64,000 nt of DNA. Source: Archilochus colubris (taxonomy: Eukaryota > Chordata > Aves > Apodiformes > Trochilidae). The stretch covers positions 46,590,156 to 46,654,155 of the forward strand of contig CM041115.1 in assembly GCA_023079485.1 (NCBI GenBank). The letters are read 5' to 3'. This document shows, piece by piece, positions 26,015 through 37,199 of this stretch (position 1 is its first letter; the number at the start of each line of letters is the position of its first letter). Made by a program: the position numbers and the translations under genes. Below the pieces are notes generated by a model, which did not search any database, was not told the DNA's origin, and saw only the letters and a list, made by a program, of their open reading frames with translations.

Positions 26015-26967
26015 ATTCAAGTGCAGCTAAATATGAACTGTCAACAACCCAGGCCTTAAACAGTGTGACCTGAAGATATGATGAATTTGTCTCAGAACAA
26101 AACTACTGCAAAATACTCCTCTCTGGTGTCTTCCTGTTTGTCAAGAGATTGTAAACATAAAAGCTACAACCAAGGGTAGGGGAAAAAGAAAAGGTGATCC
26201 TCACGGCAACAGCAATTACTTCACATGGGACACCACCAAAACAACAGTATTGAAGTCTGCAAGTGCAAGGCCATGAGGCTGATCACACAGGAACAGGAGT
26301 TTGACAACAAAAGAAAAATACTGTTGTAGAGGCTCTGAAGTAAACTGTTCAGCAGCTTGTGTGAAAGGGTAGGGAGCTGAGAGTGGAGACCAGGCTATAG
26401 GACTGCAGACAGGTGGTGTCCAGACCAGCAGGGCTGTGGCCAAACTTGTAGTTTTCTAGTGCCTTGTCCCTCCTTGCACCAGCCTGGTTAGAAGTGGAGT
26501 AGCAAGATGGTGTTAAGAAGCTATAACTCGGGGGCTAAAAGCATTCCAAAGGAGCCATGCCTTCATTCATGTATCTTCTGCTTTACAGAAGCTCATCTGA
26601 AGTGCTCCCGCTGACCTAGGAAAGTAACCTGGCTCTCGAGATGCTCCTTTTCACTGGAGAGGCTTGCTCCAACTTAACCAGAACTGAGGATGAAACCTCC
26701 ATCAATACCAAAGCATCTCTCCTGTCCTGATAGGCACTTAGTGCAGCTTTATGCTATTAAACACACACTGCAAGAAAAACAAGAGGAGCTTTATTCCCTT
26801 TCTCAGCAGCTCACAAAGAGTTTGAAGTAGTGTGCTAGAAACCCCTTCACACCTCTTCCCTTCCCTTCAATTTTTTCCAGAGAAACAAGAGACCTGTGCT
26901 CCCAGAGCACTGACAAAGCTTCAGGCGCAGGCTGTGACTTCCCTCAGCCACCAAGCAGATGGAAGTA

Positions 26968-26979
26968 TCCTAATTAGGA
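26968..26979. promoter_or_regulatory. Candidate homeodomain palindrome upstream of KCNV2
   Basis: TCCTAATTAGGA is a perfect 12-bp palindrome with a TAATTA core, about 630 bases before the KCNV2 start codon. TAATTA is bound by many Q50 homeodomain factors, including retinal ones such as RAX and VSX2. Further ATTA cores follow within 250 bases. No TAATCC (CRX/OTX-type) core was seen near it. The retinal role is inference from what KCNV2 does in other vertebrates. Confidence 0.25.
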
Positions 26980-27606
26980 ATAAAAAGGTATGGCTTTTAT
27001 CTGCTCACCTTCGGAATACATTTTAAGAGCTATTGTAGTGAATTCCTGCCCATTATCTGCATAGCAATTAGTCATTATTTTCAGTAAGGATAATTAAGAC
27101 ATGCTATATTCATGCAGATAAAAGAAATCCATGACATTTGCTTTCTCATCCCTTCTCTCTCACAAATTTACCCCTCATTCATTTTGATTTTGAGATTATT
27201 AGATATGTTTTTATTAGCAATAAAACTTCAGGGGTTTTTTCCCCTACTGATTTTTCATAGATTTATGGATCCATAGTCATTCACGTCACAGCCTGAGGGA
27301 GATGAGACTGGAACAGGATAATAGCCCTTAAATCCCCTTCTCTAAGCACTCAGATCTTCCCTGTCAGCAAGATTAAAACTGTCAACAGCATTCTTCGTGT
27401 GCCTATATCCCACACAGAGCTTTCACAACAACTGGAGTCGTGGCTGACGGGGAGAAAAATGCAGAACTGTTGCTGCTGTGCATGATACTACTAAGATAAA
27501 GAGAGAAGAAAACAGAATCTACAGCCCTTGCAGTGCTGGAAAGGACTGGTGCTAATTCCTTCATCTGGTATATGCAAAGAAGTGAGAAGAGCAAGGGAAA
27601 TATAGC

Positions 27607-29040
27607 ATGTTGCAGTTTAACACACGGCAACAGTTTCCTTTCCTAAAACATAAAGACAGAGAGAGGAAGGCACCAAATGTCCTCCTGCAGCCTGACAAGG
27701 GGAAGGATAACGAAGGCATGCACGTAGAAAAGAAGAGTGGCTCATCTGCTGCTGCTCCACAGAACTCCCAGCATCTACTGCTCCTGGGACCTGAAGGAAA
27801 TTACAACTACTACGTGGATGATGATGATGACGAAGAGGAAGAGAAAGAACAAGGAAACTGGGCAACAACAGATGCATTTGAGGACACAAACAAGCCACCT
27901 TCATCCATTCCTTTCTCCCCTACTCTTTCCTCTGGAGTCCCACCTTCCACTTCGTCTGTTCTGAAGATCAATGTTGGTGGCCAAAGCTACCGTCTTGCCT
28001 ACCAGGCAGTTGCCATCTATCCCAAGACCCGCCTGGGCCGCTTGGCTACCTCCACCGACCGCCGCTGCCAGCTGGGCCTGTGTGATGACTATGCTGACCA
28101 GGTAGATGAATATTTCTTTGACCGGGACCCAGCTGTCTTCCAGCTGGTGTACAACTTCTACGCCTCAGGGGTCCTGCATGTGCGGGACGAGCTGTGTCCC
28201 CGTAACTTCCTGGAGGAGCTGAGCTACTGGGGCGTGCGGCTCAAGTACACCCCTCGCTGCTGCCGCATCTGCTTTGAGGAGCGCCGGGACGAGCTGACGG
28301 AGCAGCTGAAGGTCCAGCAGGAGCTGCGGTCCCAGGCAGAAGGTCAGGAGAACGAGCAGCTCTTCCACCACATGCGCTACTATGGTGCCCAGCGCTGGCG
28401 CCTCTGGAACCTCATGGAGAAGCCTTTCTCCTCTGTCACCGCCAAGCTGATGGCAGTGGCCTCCAGCTTCTTTGTGCTCATCTCTGTGGTAGCCCTGGCA
28501 CTCAACACAGTGGAGGAGTTGCAGCACGTAGACCGGAAGAACGGGGAGACCCGGCCTATCCTGGAACACATTGAGACCGTGTGCATTGCATTCTTCACAC
28601 TGGAGTACCTGCTGCGCTTGGTTTCTACCCCAGACCTACTCCGCTTTGTCACCAGCACTCTCAATGCGGTAGACCTCATTGCCATCCTACCCCTCTACCT
28701 GCAGATGGTGATCGAATGCTTCACTGGGGATGACCATTCTGGGGGCCAGGGCTCTCAGCACGAGCATGAGATTGAGACAGTGGGACGGGTGGGCAAGGTG
28801 GGACAAGTGCTTCGCATCATGCGACTCATGCGCATCTTCCGCATCCTCAAGCTGGCCCGCCACTCCACTGGGCTGCGTGCCTTTGGCTTTACTTTGCGCC
28901 AGTGCTACCAGCAGGTGGGCTGCCTTTTGCTCTTCATTGCCATGGGCATCTTCACCTTCTCTGCCATGGTCTACACAGTGGAGCATGATGTCTCCAGTAC
29001 CAACTTCACCAGCATCCCCCATGCGTGGTGGTGGGCTGCC
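27607..29040 (+). CDS. KCNV2: KCNV2 coding exon 1 (residues 1-478)
   Basis: The start ATG has A at -3, follows an in-frame TGA at 27583, and gives an ML start as in human. The exon ends at WWWAA in the pore helix, directly before a perfect GTAAGT donor at 29041. The first 350 bases are A/T-rich and poorly conserved (including a GAT/GAA run coding for DDDDDEEEE at residues 71-79). From about 27960 onward the sequence becomes markedly G/C-rich, especially at third positions, coinciding with the T1 and membrane domains. Confidence 0.97.
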
Positions 29041-32000
29041 GTAAGTACACGCATCTCAACTTGATGGGTAGCCAGAGACCCTCCCCCCCTCTCCCTCCCC
29101 TTCCTTGCTAGACTCGTTTGAAAACAGTAGGCTCAGATCACTGAACATCTGCTCTGAATTATGAGCTTAGAGGACATATGCACTCACTCACGCACACACA
29201 CATGCACTCATTCCCCGCTGCTGTAAGCCTAAATCAAGGCTTAATCAGGCAGGCAGTGTTGAAATCCCAGTCCATCCAAATGCAGACAGTACTTGCACTT
29301 TTAAAGAAGAAGTGGGCAAAGAGACAGGAAATAAAAGCATTTCGCCATTTAATCCTCTTGTCAGTGCTGAAAAAACAAAACAAAACCAAAAAACTCCAGC
29401 CCTTCTCCCCTCCCCCCCCAAAAAAAATAAGCAAAGAAAAAGTTTATATCAAGTGAGCTGGCTGCAGGTAGACACAAGATTTTCGTTTTTCTTCTTTTTG
29501 CTGTTTTACTGTGATTAACTGCAAGACATAGTTTTTTAACTTATTTATAGTTTAGTCTGGCCATTAAAAATGCATTAAGACCAACAGTTGTCTAATACAA
29601 GAGATGATGTTATGTTCATTAGAATCACGTCTACAGTGAATGTTTGCACTTACACAAAACATTGGTGATTATACCACACTGGACTTGCAAAGCACTAAAT
29701 ACAAAAAGAAGTAGAAAGGCTCAAGGGGTTGATAATGGGATAAAATGCCTTTTACATCTAGGTCAGTGGTTTGAATCCCACATCACTTAGTGGTGAGAGC
29801 TAGTTAATGTCACCTTGAATCTTTTTTTGCAACCTCTGCCAGAACAAGTGTGATTTTAGTCCCATCCCAAGTACTTGGAGTGAGGGTAACTGGCTGAGTT
29901 TCAGCTCACAAACATCAGAAATTAAGACAGAATGACCTCATTTCTAAACACTGCCATTGGATTAGTGCTCTGAGGCATTTGGGCATGTCTCCTTGAGAGG
30001 TCTGAACTATCAATGACCTGCACTATACTGTGTTATATGGAAGGGAGTTTTTGAGGCAGTGTTTTCCTGGCTGTTGCATTCAGGGGAATGAAGATAGAGC
30101 TAGGAGTGTTTGAAGTCCTCTATGTTGCTTATCTGCCTCCTGGCTCTGGCAGTGTCCTGCTAGAACTGTTCCAGTATCTCTATTTTGGAATTAACTTGGA
30201 TGGTCATCATAGGCAGTGGATGCACCAAGTTGTGTATGTGGCCCACAGGACAGCAATCCCAGCCCATTCTAAGGTCTCTTCTTCTGGCCAGCAGCCCTGG
30301 GAACTCTTGGCCCACACTTCTGGTTCAATTACTGCTGATGAAATGTTGTGGTTTCCCATACCTACATTTGCAATGAGCTAGTGCATGACAGGAAAACTGT
30401 CCCTACAGACGTATGTAGTGGTTTATATACCTACATACATGTGGACATGTGCTGACTGTTATTTAAGCTGAGAAAGAAGAGAAAAATCAATGAATAAAGG
30501 AAGGAGTTCTGTAATGTAACTCTCACAGGTCATCGTTAAGTGGTTTATGGATATGTTATAAAAAAAAAATCTGTGCTTCATAAATTACTAGAATAAGGAC
30601 ATTCATCCTATATTTTGTTTTCTGAAAATGAAGGATATATGTAAAATCTTTAGGGCTCATTTCTGCAAGCTGGTGATATCATAATATTTTAGATACTCCT
30701 AAGAAACCTATATGGCTATGACTGCATGAAAACAGAATACTTAGATGAGCAAGTGTCTTCAAAAGAGGAGCTGTAGTATGCACATTGCAGCTCTGAGGCA
30801 TAAAATTCTTTAAGACTGAAACCTAAGATAGTCAGATCACTTGAATTTGATGAAAATCCAACAGCATTCATGGTCTCACATCCAGATACAGAGAAGTATC
30901 CCTCCAAAACTGTCACTAGTCGTGTAGAAGACTATGCCACTGGAATAGGACCTTATCACAGGATAATGGTTTTGTCCTGGCTGGTAAAGATAAATATCTT
31001 GCCTTCATCTCAGTATTTATTTTTGGAAATATTCATCCTGTATTATAATTCAAATCCAGTGACTTAATTTCCATTAAAGCAAGTGACTAATCCTTTTTAT
31101 TCCTCAGGAAGCACCAGGTGCATCCTACAAATGTGCTTACCCAGTGTTGTCCCATGTATCCTAATGCTTTCTTCATTTGAAATAACATTTCATTTAGCAC
31201 TTTAGAGGATGGCAGACAGCACATCATGATCTTCCAAAGACTTATTTCAGTGCTAAAGTGACCAGAGCATTACAATGAAAGTCCCAGAGCCAGAGTTTTA
31301 GAATACTGTTTCACTGACACATACAGCTGAGATACTGTGGGAAAAAAAAAAAAAAATTGCTGAAAAAGACCTTTTGCACAGAATAGGAAGTTCCAGATGG
31401 CAAAAGCCTGTATTTTTTACCTGCCTGAGGAAAATAAGTTATATTAACTAAATATAAAAATTATAAACAATCAAGATGTGCTCAATGAAAGTATATAAAT
31501 TGGGAGTTATTTTATGCTGACTGGGAATGTGTCATTCATATATATAGCATCCCCATAAGCAAATAACCACTATTTTTTTGAAAGTAAATTTCACAAAGAA
31601 AATTTTAGAGTACTTCTTTTAGTACTGGGTTCATATAAAACACAGTTCCTTCATACAACCATAGGCTAAAAAGAGAAAATGCTTCTGGCTGAGAAGAAAA
31701 AAATCTGTGCAGTACAAAGACAATGTGATGACAAAATGTACAGATTGTATAAAGCAGGTATACAAAAAATACAAAATACAAAATACTATCCTTCCCATTA
31801 AAAAAAACCAAACCCAACAACAAAAACAAACAACACATTTTAAACACTAAAGCCTTTCTTCAGAGGAGAATTCAGCTAAAATTTTCCACCTGTGTATCTG
31901 TTGGTTAAGAGGAATATTCCTTACTGAAGGTATGCATGTCTTAATTCTCTGACATATAGCTGAGCAGAAACATCAAACAATTTATGACCATAAACGTATA

Positions 32001-33004
32001 TGTTGTGAGTATACACTGTGAGTAAAAATTTCCAGGCAGCAGAGAAAGATCTTTGTTTTTTTCCACAGCTCCTCATAGGTATGTAACTATTAAGAGGAAT
32101 TTATCTAGGAATCTCAAGGTCCTGGGTCACTCCTTCCTAACTGGAAAAATTTAAAAAAATATATTTCATAGTTAGCTGAAAGCTAACCTACAGGGACAGG
32201 TTTTGAAGCTTCTCCTGTATTTTTCATGAATTCCAAACATATATAAAACAAACAACTGTAATACTCATAATACAACCCATAGAATATTTCCCAAAATACT
32301 GGGTTTATAGGCACTCAATTCAGAGAACAGGGCATCTGTTCTGAGTGAGATCAGGAGGCAGCAGAGCTGCAGTTTTCACTGGATTTGCGTGGTCAGGGAG
32401 CCATCTCTATCCACTCACCACAGCCGAGTAAACCTACCTTCTGAACAGGCTGATGTGGAAAATTGAAAATTCCCTCCCCAGGACAAAGGTTTTTAAAATC
32501 CTCCTGAATAGTGTTAAACTGTACTGTTGTCTTTCTGCACTGGGAGACTTTATTTTAATTAGGGATTTTTGTGCAGCATGGACAGTACAGTAGAAAAGGC
32601 AGCAGATAGTATTTCAGATTATGCTGCAAAGTGCAAAACCACTAGTTTAAAAATTGTCCCTGGTCCCTAAACAAATCTGTTTGTCTGTTTCTTCTCAGCT
32701 CATAAGCTGAATGTTTGTTTGCCTGTAGGTCAGCATCTCTACAGTGGGATATGGGGATATGTGTCCAGAAACTCACCTTGGCCGCCTGTTTGCTTTCCTC
32801 TGCATTGCGTTCGGAATAATCCTGAATGGCATGCCCATCTCCATTCTCTACAACAAATTCTCAGACTATTACAGCAAGCTGAAGGCTTACGAGTACACAG
32901 CTCTCAAGAAAGAACGGGGCAAGGTGGACTTCACACGGAGAGCCATGAAGAAAATATCTGAATGCTGTGGAGAACGTGCAGCCCGCCCTGCATCACAGCA
33001 CTGA
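27607..33004 (+). CDS. KCNV2: KCNV2, voltage-gated potassium channel modifier subunit Kv8.2 (two coding exons)
   Basis: Coding exons 27607-29040 and 32729-33004 join in phase 0 to give 569 residues (human Kv8.2 has 545). Kv8.2 is an electrically silent subunit: it does not form channels alone but joins Kv2-type subunits in the plasma membrane, shifting their gating. In human retina it shapes the photoreceptor current, and its loss causes cone dystrophy with supernormal rod response. Visible parts: an acidic N-terminus after the conserved GNYNYY (64-69), T1 tetramerisation domain (about 119-222), S1 (280-302), S2 (318-339), S3 (350-372), S4 with R403, R406, R409, R412, K415 and R418, S5 (436-456), selectivity filter GYGD (485-488), and S6 with GMPIS (512-516) in place of the PxP hinge of conducting Kv channels. 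That change, the two-exon structure and the close match identify KCNV2 rather than KCNB, KCNG or KCNS. PUM3 follows tail to tail. Confidence 0.97.
29041..32728 (+). other. KCNV2 intron
   Basis: A 3688-base intron, donor GTAAGT at 29041 and acceptor tttgcctgtag ending at 32728. It interrupts the pore loop exactly where the human gene does. The content is A/T-rich non-coding sequence with an A run at 31340-31355, a CA-type patch at about 29187-29205 and a possible tRNA-SINE relic near 29.72-29.90 kb. No other gene was seen inside it. Confidence 0.93.
29715..29900 (+). repeat. Possible tRNA-derived SINE relic
   Basis: GGCTCAAGGGGTTGA (about 29717-29731) resembles an RNA polymerase III A box. 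GGTTTGAATCC (29768-29778) matches the B-box consensus at 10 of 11 positions. Their spacing of about 50 bases is close to that in tRNA genes. The sequence between them does not fold as a tRNA by eye, so a decayed SINE head is likelier than a tRNA gene. The family was not identified. Confidence 0.35.
32729..33004 (+). CDS. KCNV2: KCNV2 coding exon 2 (residues 479-569)
   Basis: The exon begins [18 protein letters not shown], so it supplies the selectivity filter, S6 and a short cytosolic tail. It ends with TGA at 33002-33004. The filter has GYGDM as in mammalian Kv8.2, with Cys at 490 where human has Tyr. S6 continues [18 protein letters not shown], then [17 protein letters not shown], nearly identical to human. 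The tail after residue 540 ([12 protein letters not shown] and on) is divergent and short. Confidence 0.97.
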   Translation, partial: VSISTVGYGDMCPETHLGRLFAFLCIAFGIILNGMPISILYNKFSDYYSKLKAYEYTALKKERGKVDFTRRAMKKISECCGERAARPASQH

Positions 33005-33845
33005 TGCAGTTTTTGCTTGGGATATCAGGGGGGGAACAGAGAAGACAAAGAAGAAAAAAGAAAAGCAGATCAGCCAGGCTAACTGAAGATGAACTCAAAA
33101 GGCCAAAAGTAACAGAAGTAGATGGTGACATCAGTTTTGAGCAGTGCTGTTTTCAAAACAAAAAAGGCTCAGATTACAGTGACAGATTTTTTTTGTTTGT
33201 TTTTTTGTTTTGGTTAGGACATGAGCTGCACTCAAGTACTCATTAACTGCCTAGAATGACATCGTTCTTCAGATTACCCACACAGAAAGTCTAAATTAGA
33301 CCCCAAATGAAGATGTAGCCCCTTGATACTGGTTAGATCCACATGGAAGACCCACCATAATCAAAACAAAAGAAAACAACTTGCTGTAACTAAGGGTCAG
33401 CCACCTCACTGCTTGCAGACAGTCTCAAAAATTAAACAAATAGAGAACCCAATATATTGACTGTGTTGCTTAAAATTGGTTTTGCACCACCTATTAAAAC
33501 CAGGAAAACAGCATTGAATGCTAACGTGAATATTAGCAGCATATATAACCCCTAGGTTTTCAGCTTCTGCTTCCAGTTCCGGACAGCTATGTTTCACTGT
33601 TCCAAATTTATTTTTCAAATGCATACCTGCAAATTATTTCCATCTTCATACCTAGGCGATCAACATACTGGTTTTAGTACTTCCCTCATCACCACCACCA
33701 TAATCACCTTTCAGTATGCCAAGAAGTAGTAAAGAAGTCTGGAGTCTGAGTTGATAAATGTCATTGATTAACTTTAAAAACACTTCCAAATTAAAACCTT
33801 ATTTAGATATAGGATTAAGTAATAAACTAAATTAATTTTACAACA
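33005..33845 (+). other. Probable KCNV2 3' UTR
   Basis: Non-coding sequence after the stop, with a T-rich run at 33187-33213. The first exact AATAAA after the stop that I could place is at 33821-33826, so a cleavage site near 33840 is proposed. Weaker ATTAAA hexamers near 33432 and 33455 are alternatives. Confidence 0.45.
33821..33826 (+). terminator. Candidate KCNV2 polyadenylation signal AATAAA
   Basis: An exact AATAAA hexamer 817 bases after the KCNV2 stop codon, in very A/T-rich surroundings. There is no transcript evidence here; the nearby ATTAAA motifs could be used instead. Confidence 0.4.
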
Positions 33846-36587
33846 TTTAATGTATCTAATTATTGAATTGTTAAAATAATAATAGGACTTTCATAGAACA
33901 TAAGTGTTAAAGCAGCACTTAAAAAAATATCACATGAAACATGTGATGGATCTTATCAGGACTTCCCCATAATCAATTTTAAATTTAATAATTTAAAATC
34001 AAGCTACCTTGTGGGTTACATACAGCTGTTAAGGACACAATTCTGGCACCTTATCTCATTCACACTAGTACCTTCCTGAGCCTTCTTGCACAGCTGAGTG
34101 CAATTTTTATTGCATTGGAAACTCACCCCAAAACCTACACACCAAATAACAACAGTTAAATGGATTCAGACTTTCATGTATCAGCTCATGTCATGTAGGA
34201 GTATCCTTGTTACATAAGAGCACCCGTACTGGTTTAGAAAGAGTTACCTGAATAATAGATCTGAAAGAATAGGGATTTTGTTGATACTCAGATACAGCCA
34301 GCATAAAAGAAAAAGTCAAAATAAGGAAGCAAAGGTAACAAAAGGAAGCAGTGGTGACAGTCACTGATAGGGCCTGTGGCTGTTACTCACCAGCAACCTT
34401 GCTGCAGAACAGCCTAATGTCAGAGATGCATTTTAAAATTCTTGAATTCTCACGTTGTGTCTGTGCTGCCCTGCTGAATGCAAATAGCTGTATTCAAATC
34501 TCAGAGCCCCAGGGGAGACAATGTTGTGAAACTCACTCTTGGAACAGCTGAGGGTGAAAAAGTTCATTAATTTTGCCATGTCCGTGCAAATTTTTTCAAA
34601 CAGAGGGATGCTTCTCCTTTCAGTGGTGAGAAGGTAATTAGTAACCAAGTTGGTCTCATTCTCTACCTCCAGACAAACGTATCATAAGCCCATCTGTCAT
34701 TTTGTTCTTTAAGAATGACAGTCAGCACATTGTGTGCTGATCAGCAATGTTAAAAGCTAAACCATGTCTTTAAGGCACAGCTGAGCCCTGGGAGCTGAAT
34801 GTGATAGATGTTTGCTGTTCTGGACCACACACAATGCAGCAGGCACAATCCTGACACTCACTGGGAAGAATAGCTGCCCGAGGGATGATATTAATTTGCA
34901 TGGCCCTTCTGCACAGCAACAACAGGATGAGGAGCTTCCTGAAACCACAGGAAGCTCTCCCTTGCTGCAGTTCAGGGAGGTGGCAGGTTATAAGCATGCA
35001 AAAACACAACTGTGTTTATTTGCAACATGCATCGTGGGTTAGACCCATTAAAAGGACTTAAACACAGCTGATTACCCAACTTTCTAAAATACAGAACACC
35101 CTAAATTAATTTTCTTTTTTAAAGGAGCCAGTGCTTGCATGTATGATGCAGATGGGATACAGATGCTCAGCCTTGCATGGAAAGCCGAGCTCTTACTACC
35201 TAGCCTGAGCACTTCTCAGCCTCTGTTGAGGCTGGGCTTCTTCACAGCCTCTGACATGACAACAATCACCATTCTCATTTCTCACCCCACTTGCCCCACA
35301 GAGTACTGGTCCCGTGATACTGCCCTAACTGTTCAAACACAGCTTGGTCTCTCCCACCCCTCTATCCGATGATGTTCCACTTTGCACCAAATGGCACTAA
35401 AAGACAGACTGTACAGCTCATCGTTTGCAGCACCTGGATGGGTGGAAAGGTGGGGGTCACAGGCCCTGCTTCAATAAAGAGCTATGGAAGTACCCTGACC
35501 AAGCAGCATAATCTTCCCATCCACACTCTTCTCTAGCTCAAGCAGTCTTTGGCTGAAGGATTTAGTCTGGAAGGAATCCTGCCATTCCAAACACACACTG
35601 CAGCCACACAAAGGCAAAACACAGAGTTCTCTCCAGGCTCCTGGCTGTGGGCTGAAACACTTTGCAATATGGAGACCAATTCCTGTCCCCTCAGTAGAAG
35701 GAGATATTGTATCCAGTACCACCGGGTCCCATCCTGGGGCTCTGAACACCGAGGCCATCACACCTTGAGCAGCTCAGTTTTCCTAGTGTCTGCTTCACTC
35801 TCTTGTTTCTAAATGCACTTTGCCCCCTCACCCTTCCAACATCCAGTCCCATCACCCTGCTGATGGGAGTCTTGGTACCTTTTTGTTTCTTCTACGTACT
35901 CACTCAGCACACAAGCGTGGTTGATTATGTGATCTGGGTAGAGAGCTCTGACTGATGATAGAGCTAACACAAGACGAGTGGTAGAAATGTGCAGTCTGGA
36001 GTACAAGCCTCTGGCAAGTGCCACATGAAATACTAAGCAGAAGACTACACAAGGTTCCTGTTCTTCTGTAAAATCTTTCTCACCTTCCCTGCTGCCTTCA
36101 GCAGGTGACTGGATCCTTAATGGAGTAAGGCATTTTCCAGCAAACTAGAAATTAGTGTTTAGGTTTGGGTTTTCTTTTTACCCGTGGAAGAATCAATTTT
36201 CTCCTCTGGATTACCTTATCCAGCTTCCTGTCTTGTGGCTTAATGAATCTGATTTCAAGGCTGGCAAGTGTAAGTCAGTACTGTGCATTTCAGTAGGAAA
36301 GAGTATGGTCAAATGGAAGCACCACTGTATCAGACAGGCATTGCCCCAGCCACTCAAAGCTCTGTCAATATCAGCATTTTCTGTGGGTGGCTACCAGTAA
36401 GGTCATCCTACAACATCATCTCTTGCTGTGAGAGCCTTGTCTGAGTCTCATACCATATTAAGAGGACTTGCAGCCAGCTCAGAGGGAGCAAGGATTTCAT
36501 ATTCTCACTGAACAGGCTTCTGACAGCCTGCAGAAGGTTATGCAAAGCTTCAGTAGCTGGTTTTGAAATCAGTTGCAGCTTTTTTCC

Positions 36588-36625
36588 CTTCTTTTTTTTT
36601 TTTTTTTTTTTTCCCTTTTTTTTTG
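36588..36625. repeat. Poly(T) tract
   Basis: Two T runs of more than 8, the longer above 20, separated by CCC. This is low-complexity sequence; on the - strand it could be a retroposed A-tail, but no body was recognised. Confidence 0.88.
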
Positions 36626-37199
36626 TCCTTCTGAGAAGGATTCCCAGTTAATTTATTCTGCTGCATCCACTAAGACTTTCAGTGAAGACTTTTGGTGGCA
36701 TCAGCACTGTCCCTAGATAACAAAATGAAACAGTCAAATGGGAGACTTGATGACATCCAAAATAATTGATTTGTCTTGGTTATTGAATGCCACAGGACTT
36801 CACCAATCAAAAGATGTCAAAATAACCACATCAAACAAGAATATGCTCACATACTACAAAGATAGGCAATACATTAAAGCTAAAGGAGATCTAACTTGGT
36901 TTAGGAGATAATTATTTGGCACAGCTAAATGTTTTGGAAAACAGGGTGGAGGATTCTCAAATCACTGAGAAAATATAAACCTCCCTTATTGTGGCCATGA
37001 GAAGGTCTTCTATTTTAACTAATTGCAGACATTAATGAGCCCCAGAGGGAGAAGGAAAATACAGTCCATCATTATGTTTCACTGCAGATTTACCACAGAT
37101 TTAGCAAACATGTCGGGTATGGTAGACAAAGAAACACCCAGTTTATCCAAACAGTCTGGCTTCATTTTAAGGCAAAAAAATTCATTTTAGGACTAGGAA

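Larger units (their letters stand above)
25251..27606. other. KCNV2 5' flank and probable 5' UTR
   Basis: There is no coding exon here. The last bases before the KCNV2 ATG contain in-frame stops at 27553-27555 and 27583-27585, so the coding region cannot extend further upstream in this exon. A transcription start cannot be placed from sequence alone; no TATA box in a convincing position or CpG island was seen. A segment rich in ATTA cores (about 26960-27210) lies 400-650 bases upstream of the start codon. A CR1 3' terminus lies at 25955-26014. Confidence 0.5.

Noticed and set aside
1..27000. Expected last exons of VLDLR, the usual upstream neighbour of KCNV2
   Set aside because: I looked for its conserved cytoplasmic NPxY-containing tail and membrane segment on the + strand and found no matching codons; the gene probably ends left of the window.
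28165..29022. Long - strand open frames opposite KCNV2 exon 1
   Set aside because: They are shadows of the G/C-rich coding exon; the + strand frame carries the conserved channel.
29768..29778. tRNA gene at the B-box match
   Set aside because: No acceptor stem, anticodon arm or correct loop lengths could be folded around it; kept only as a possible SINE relic.
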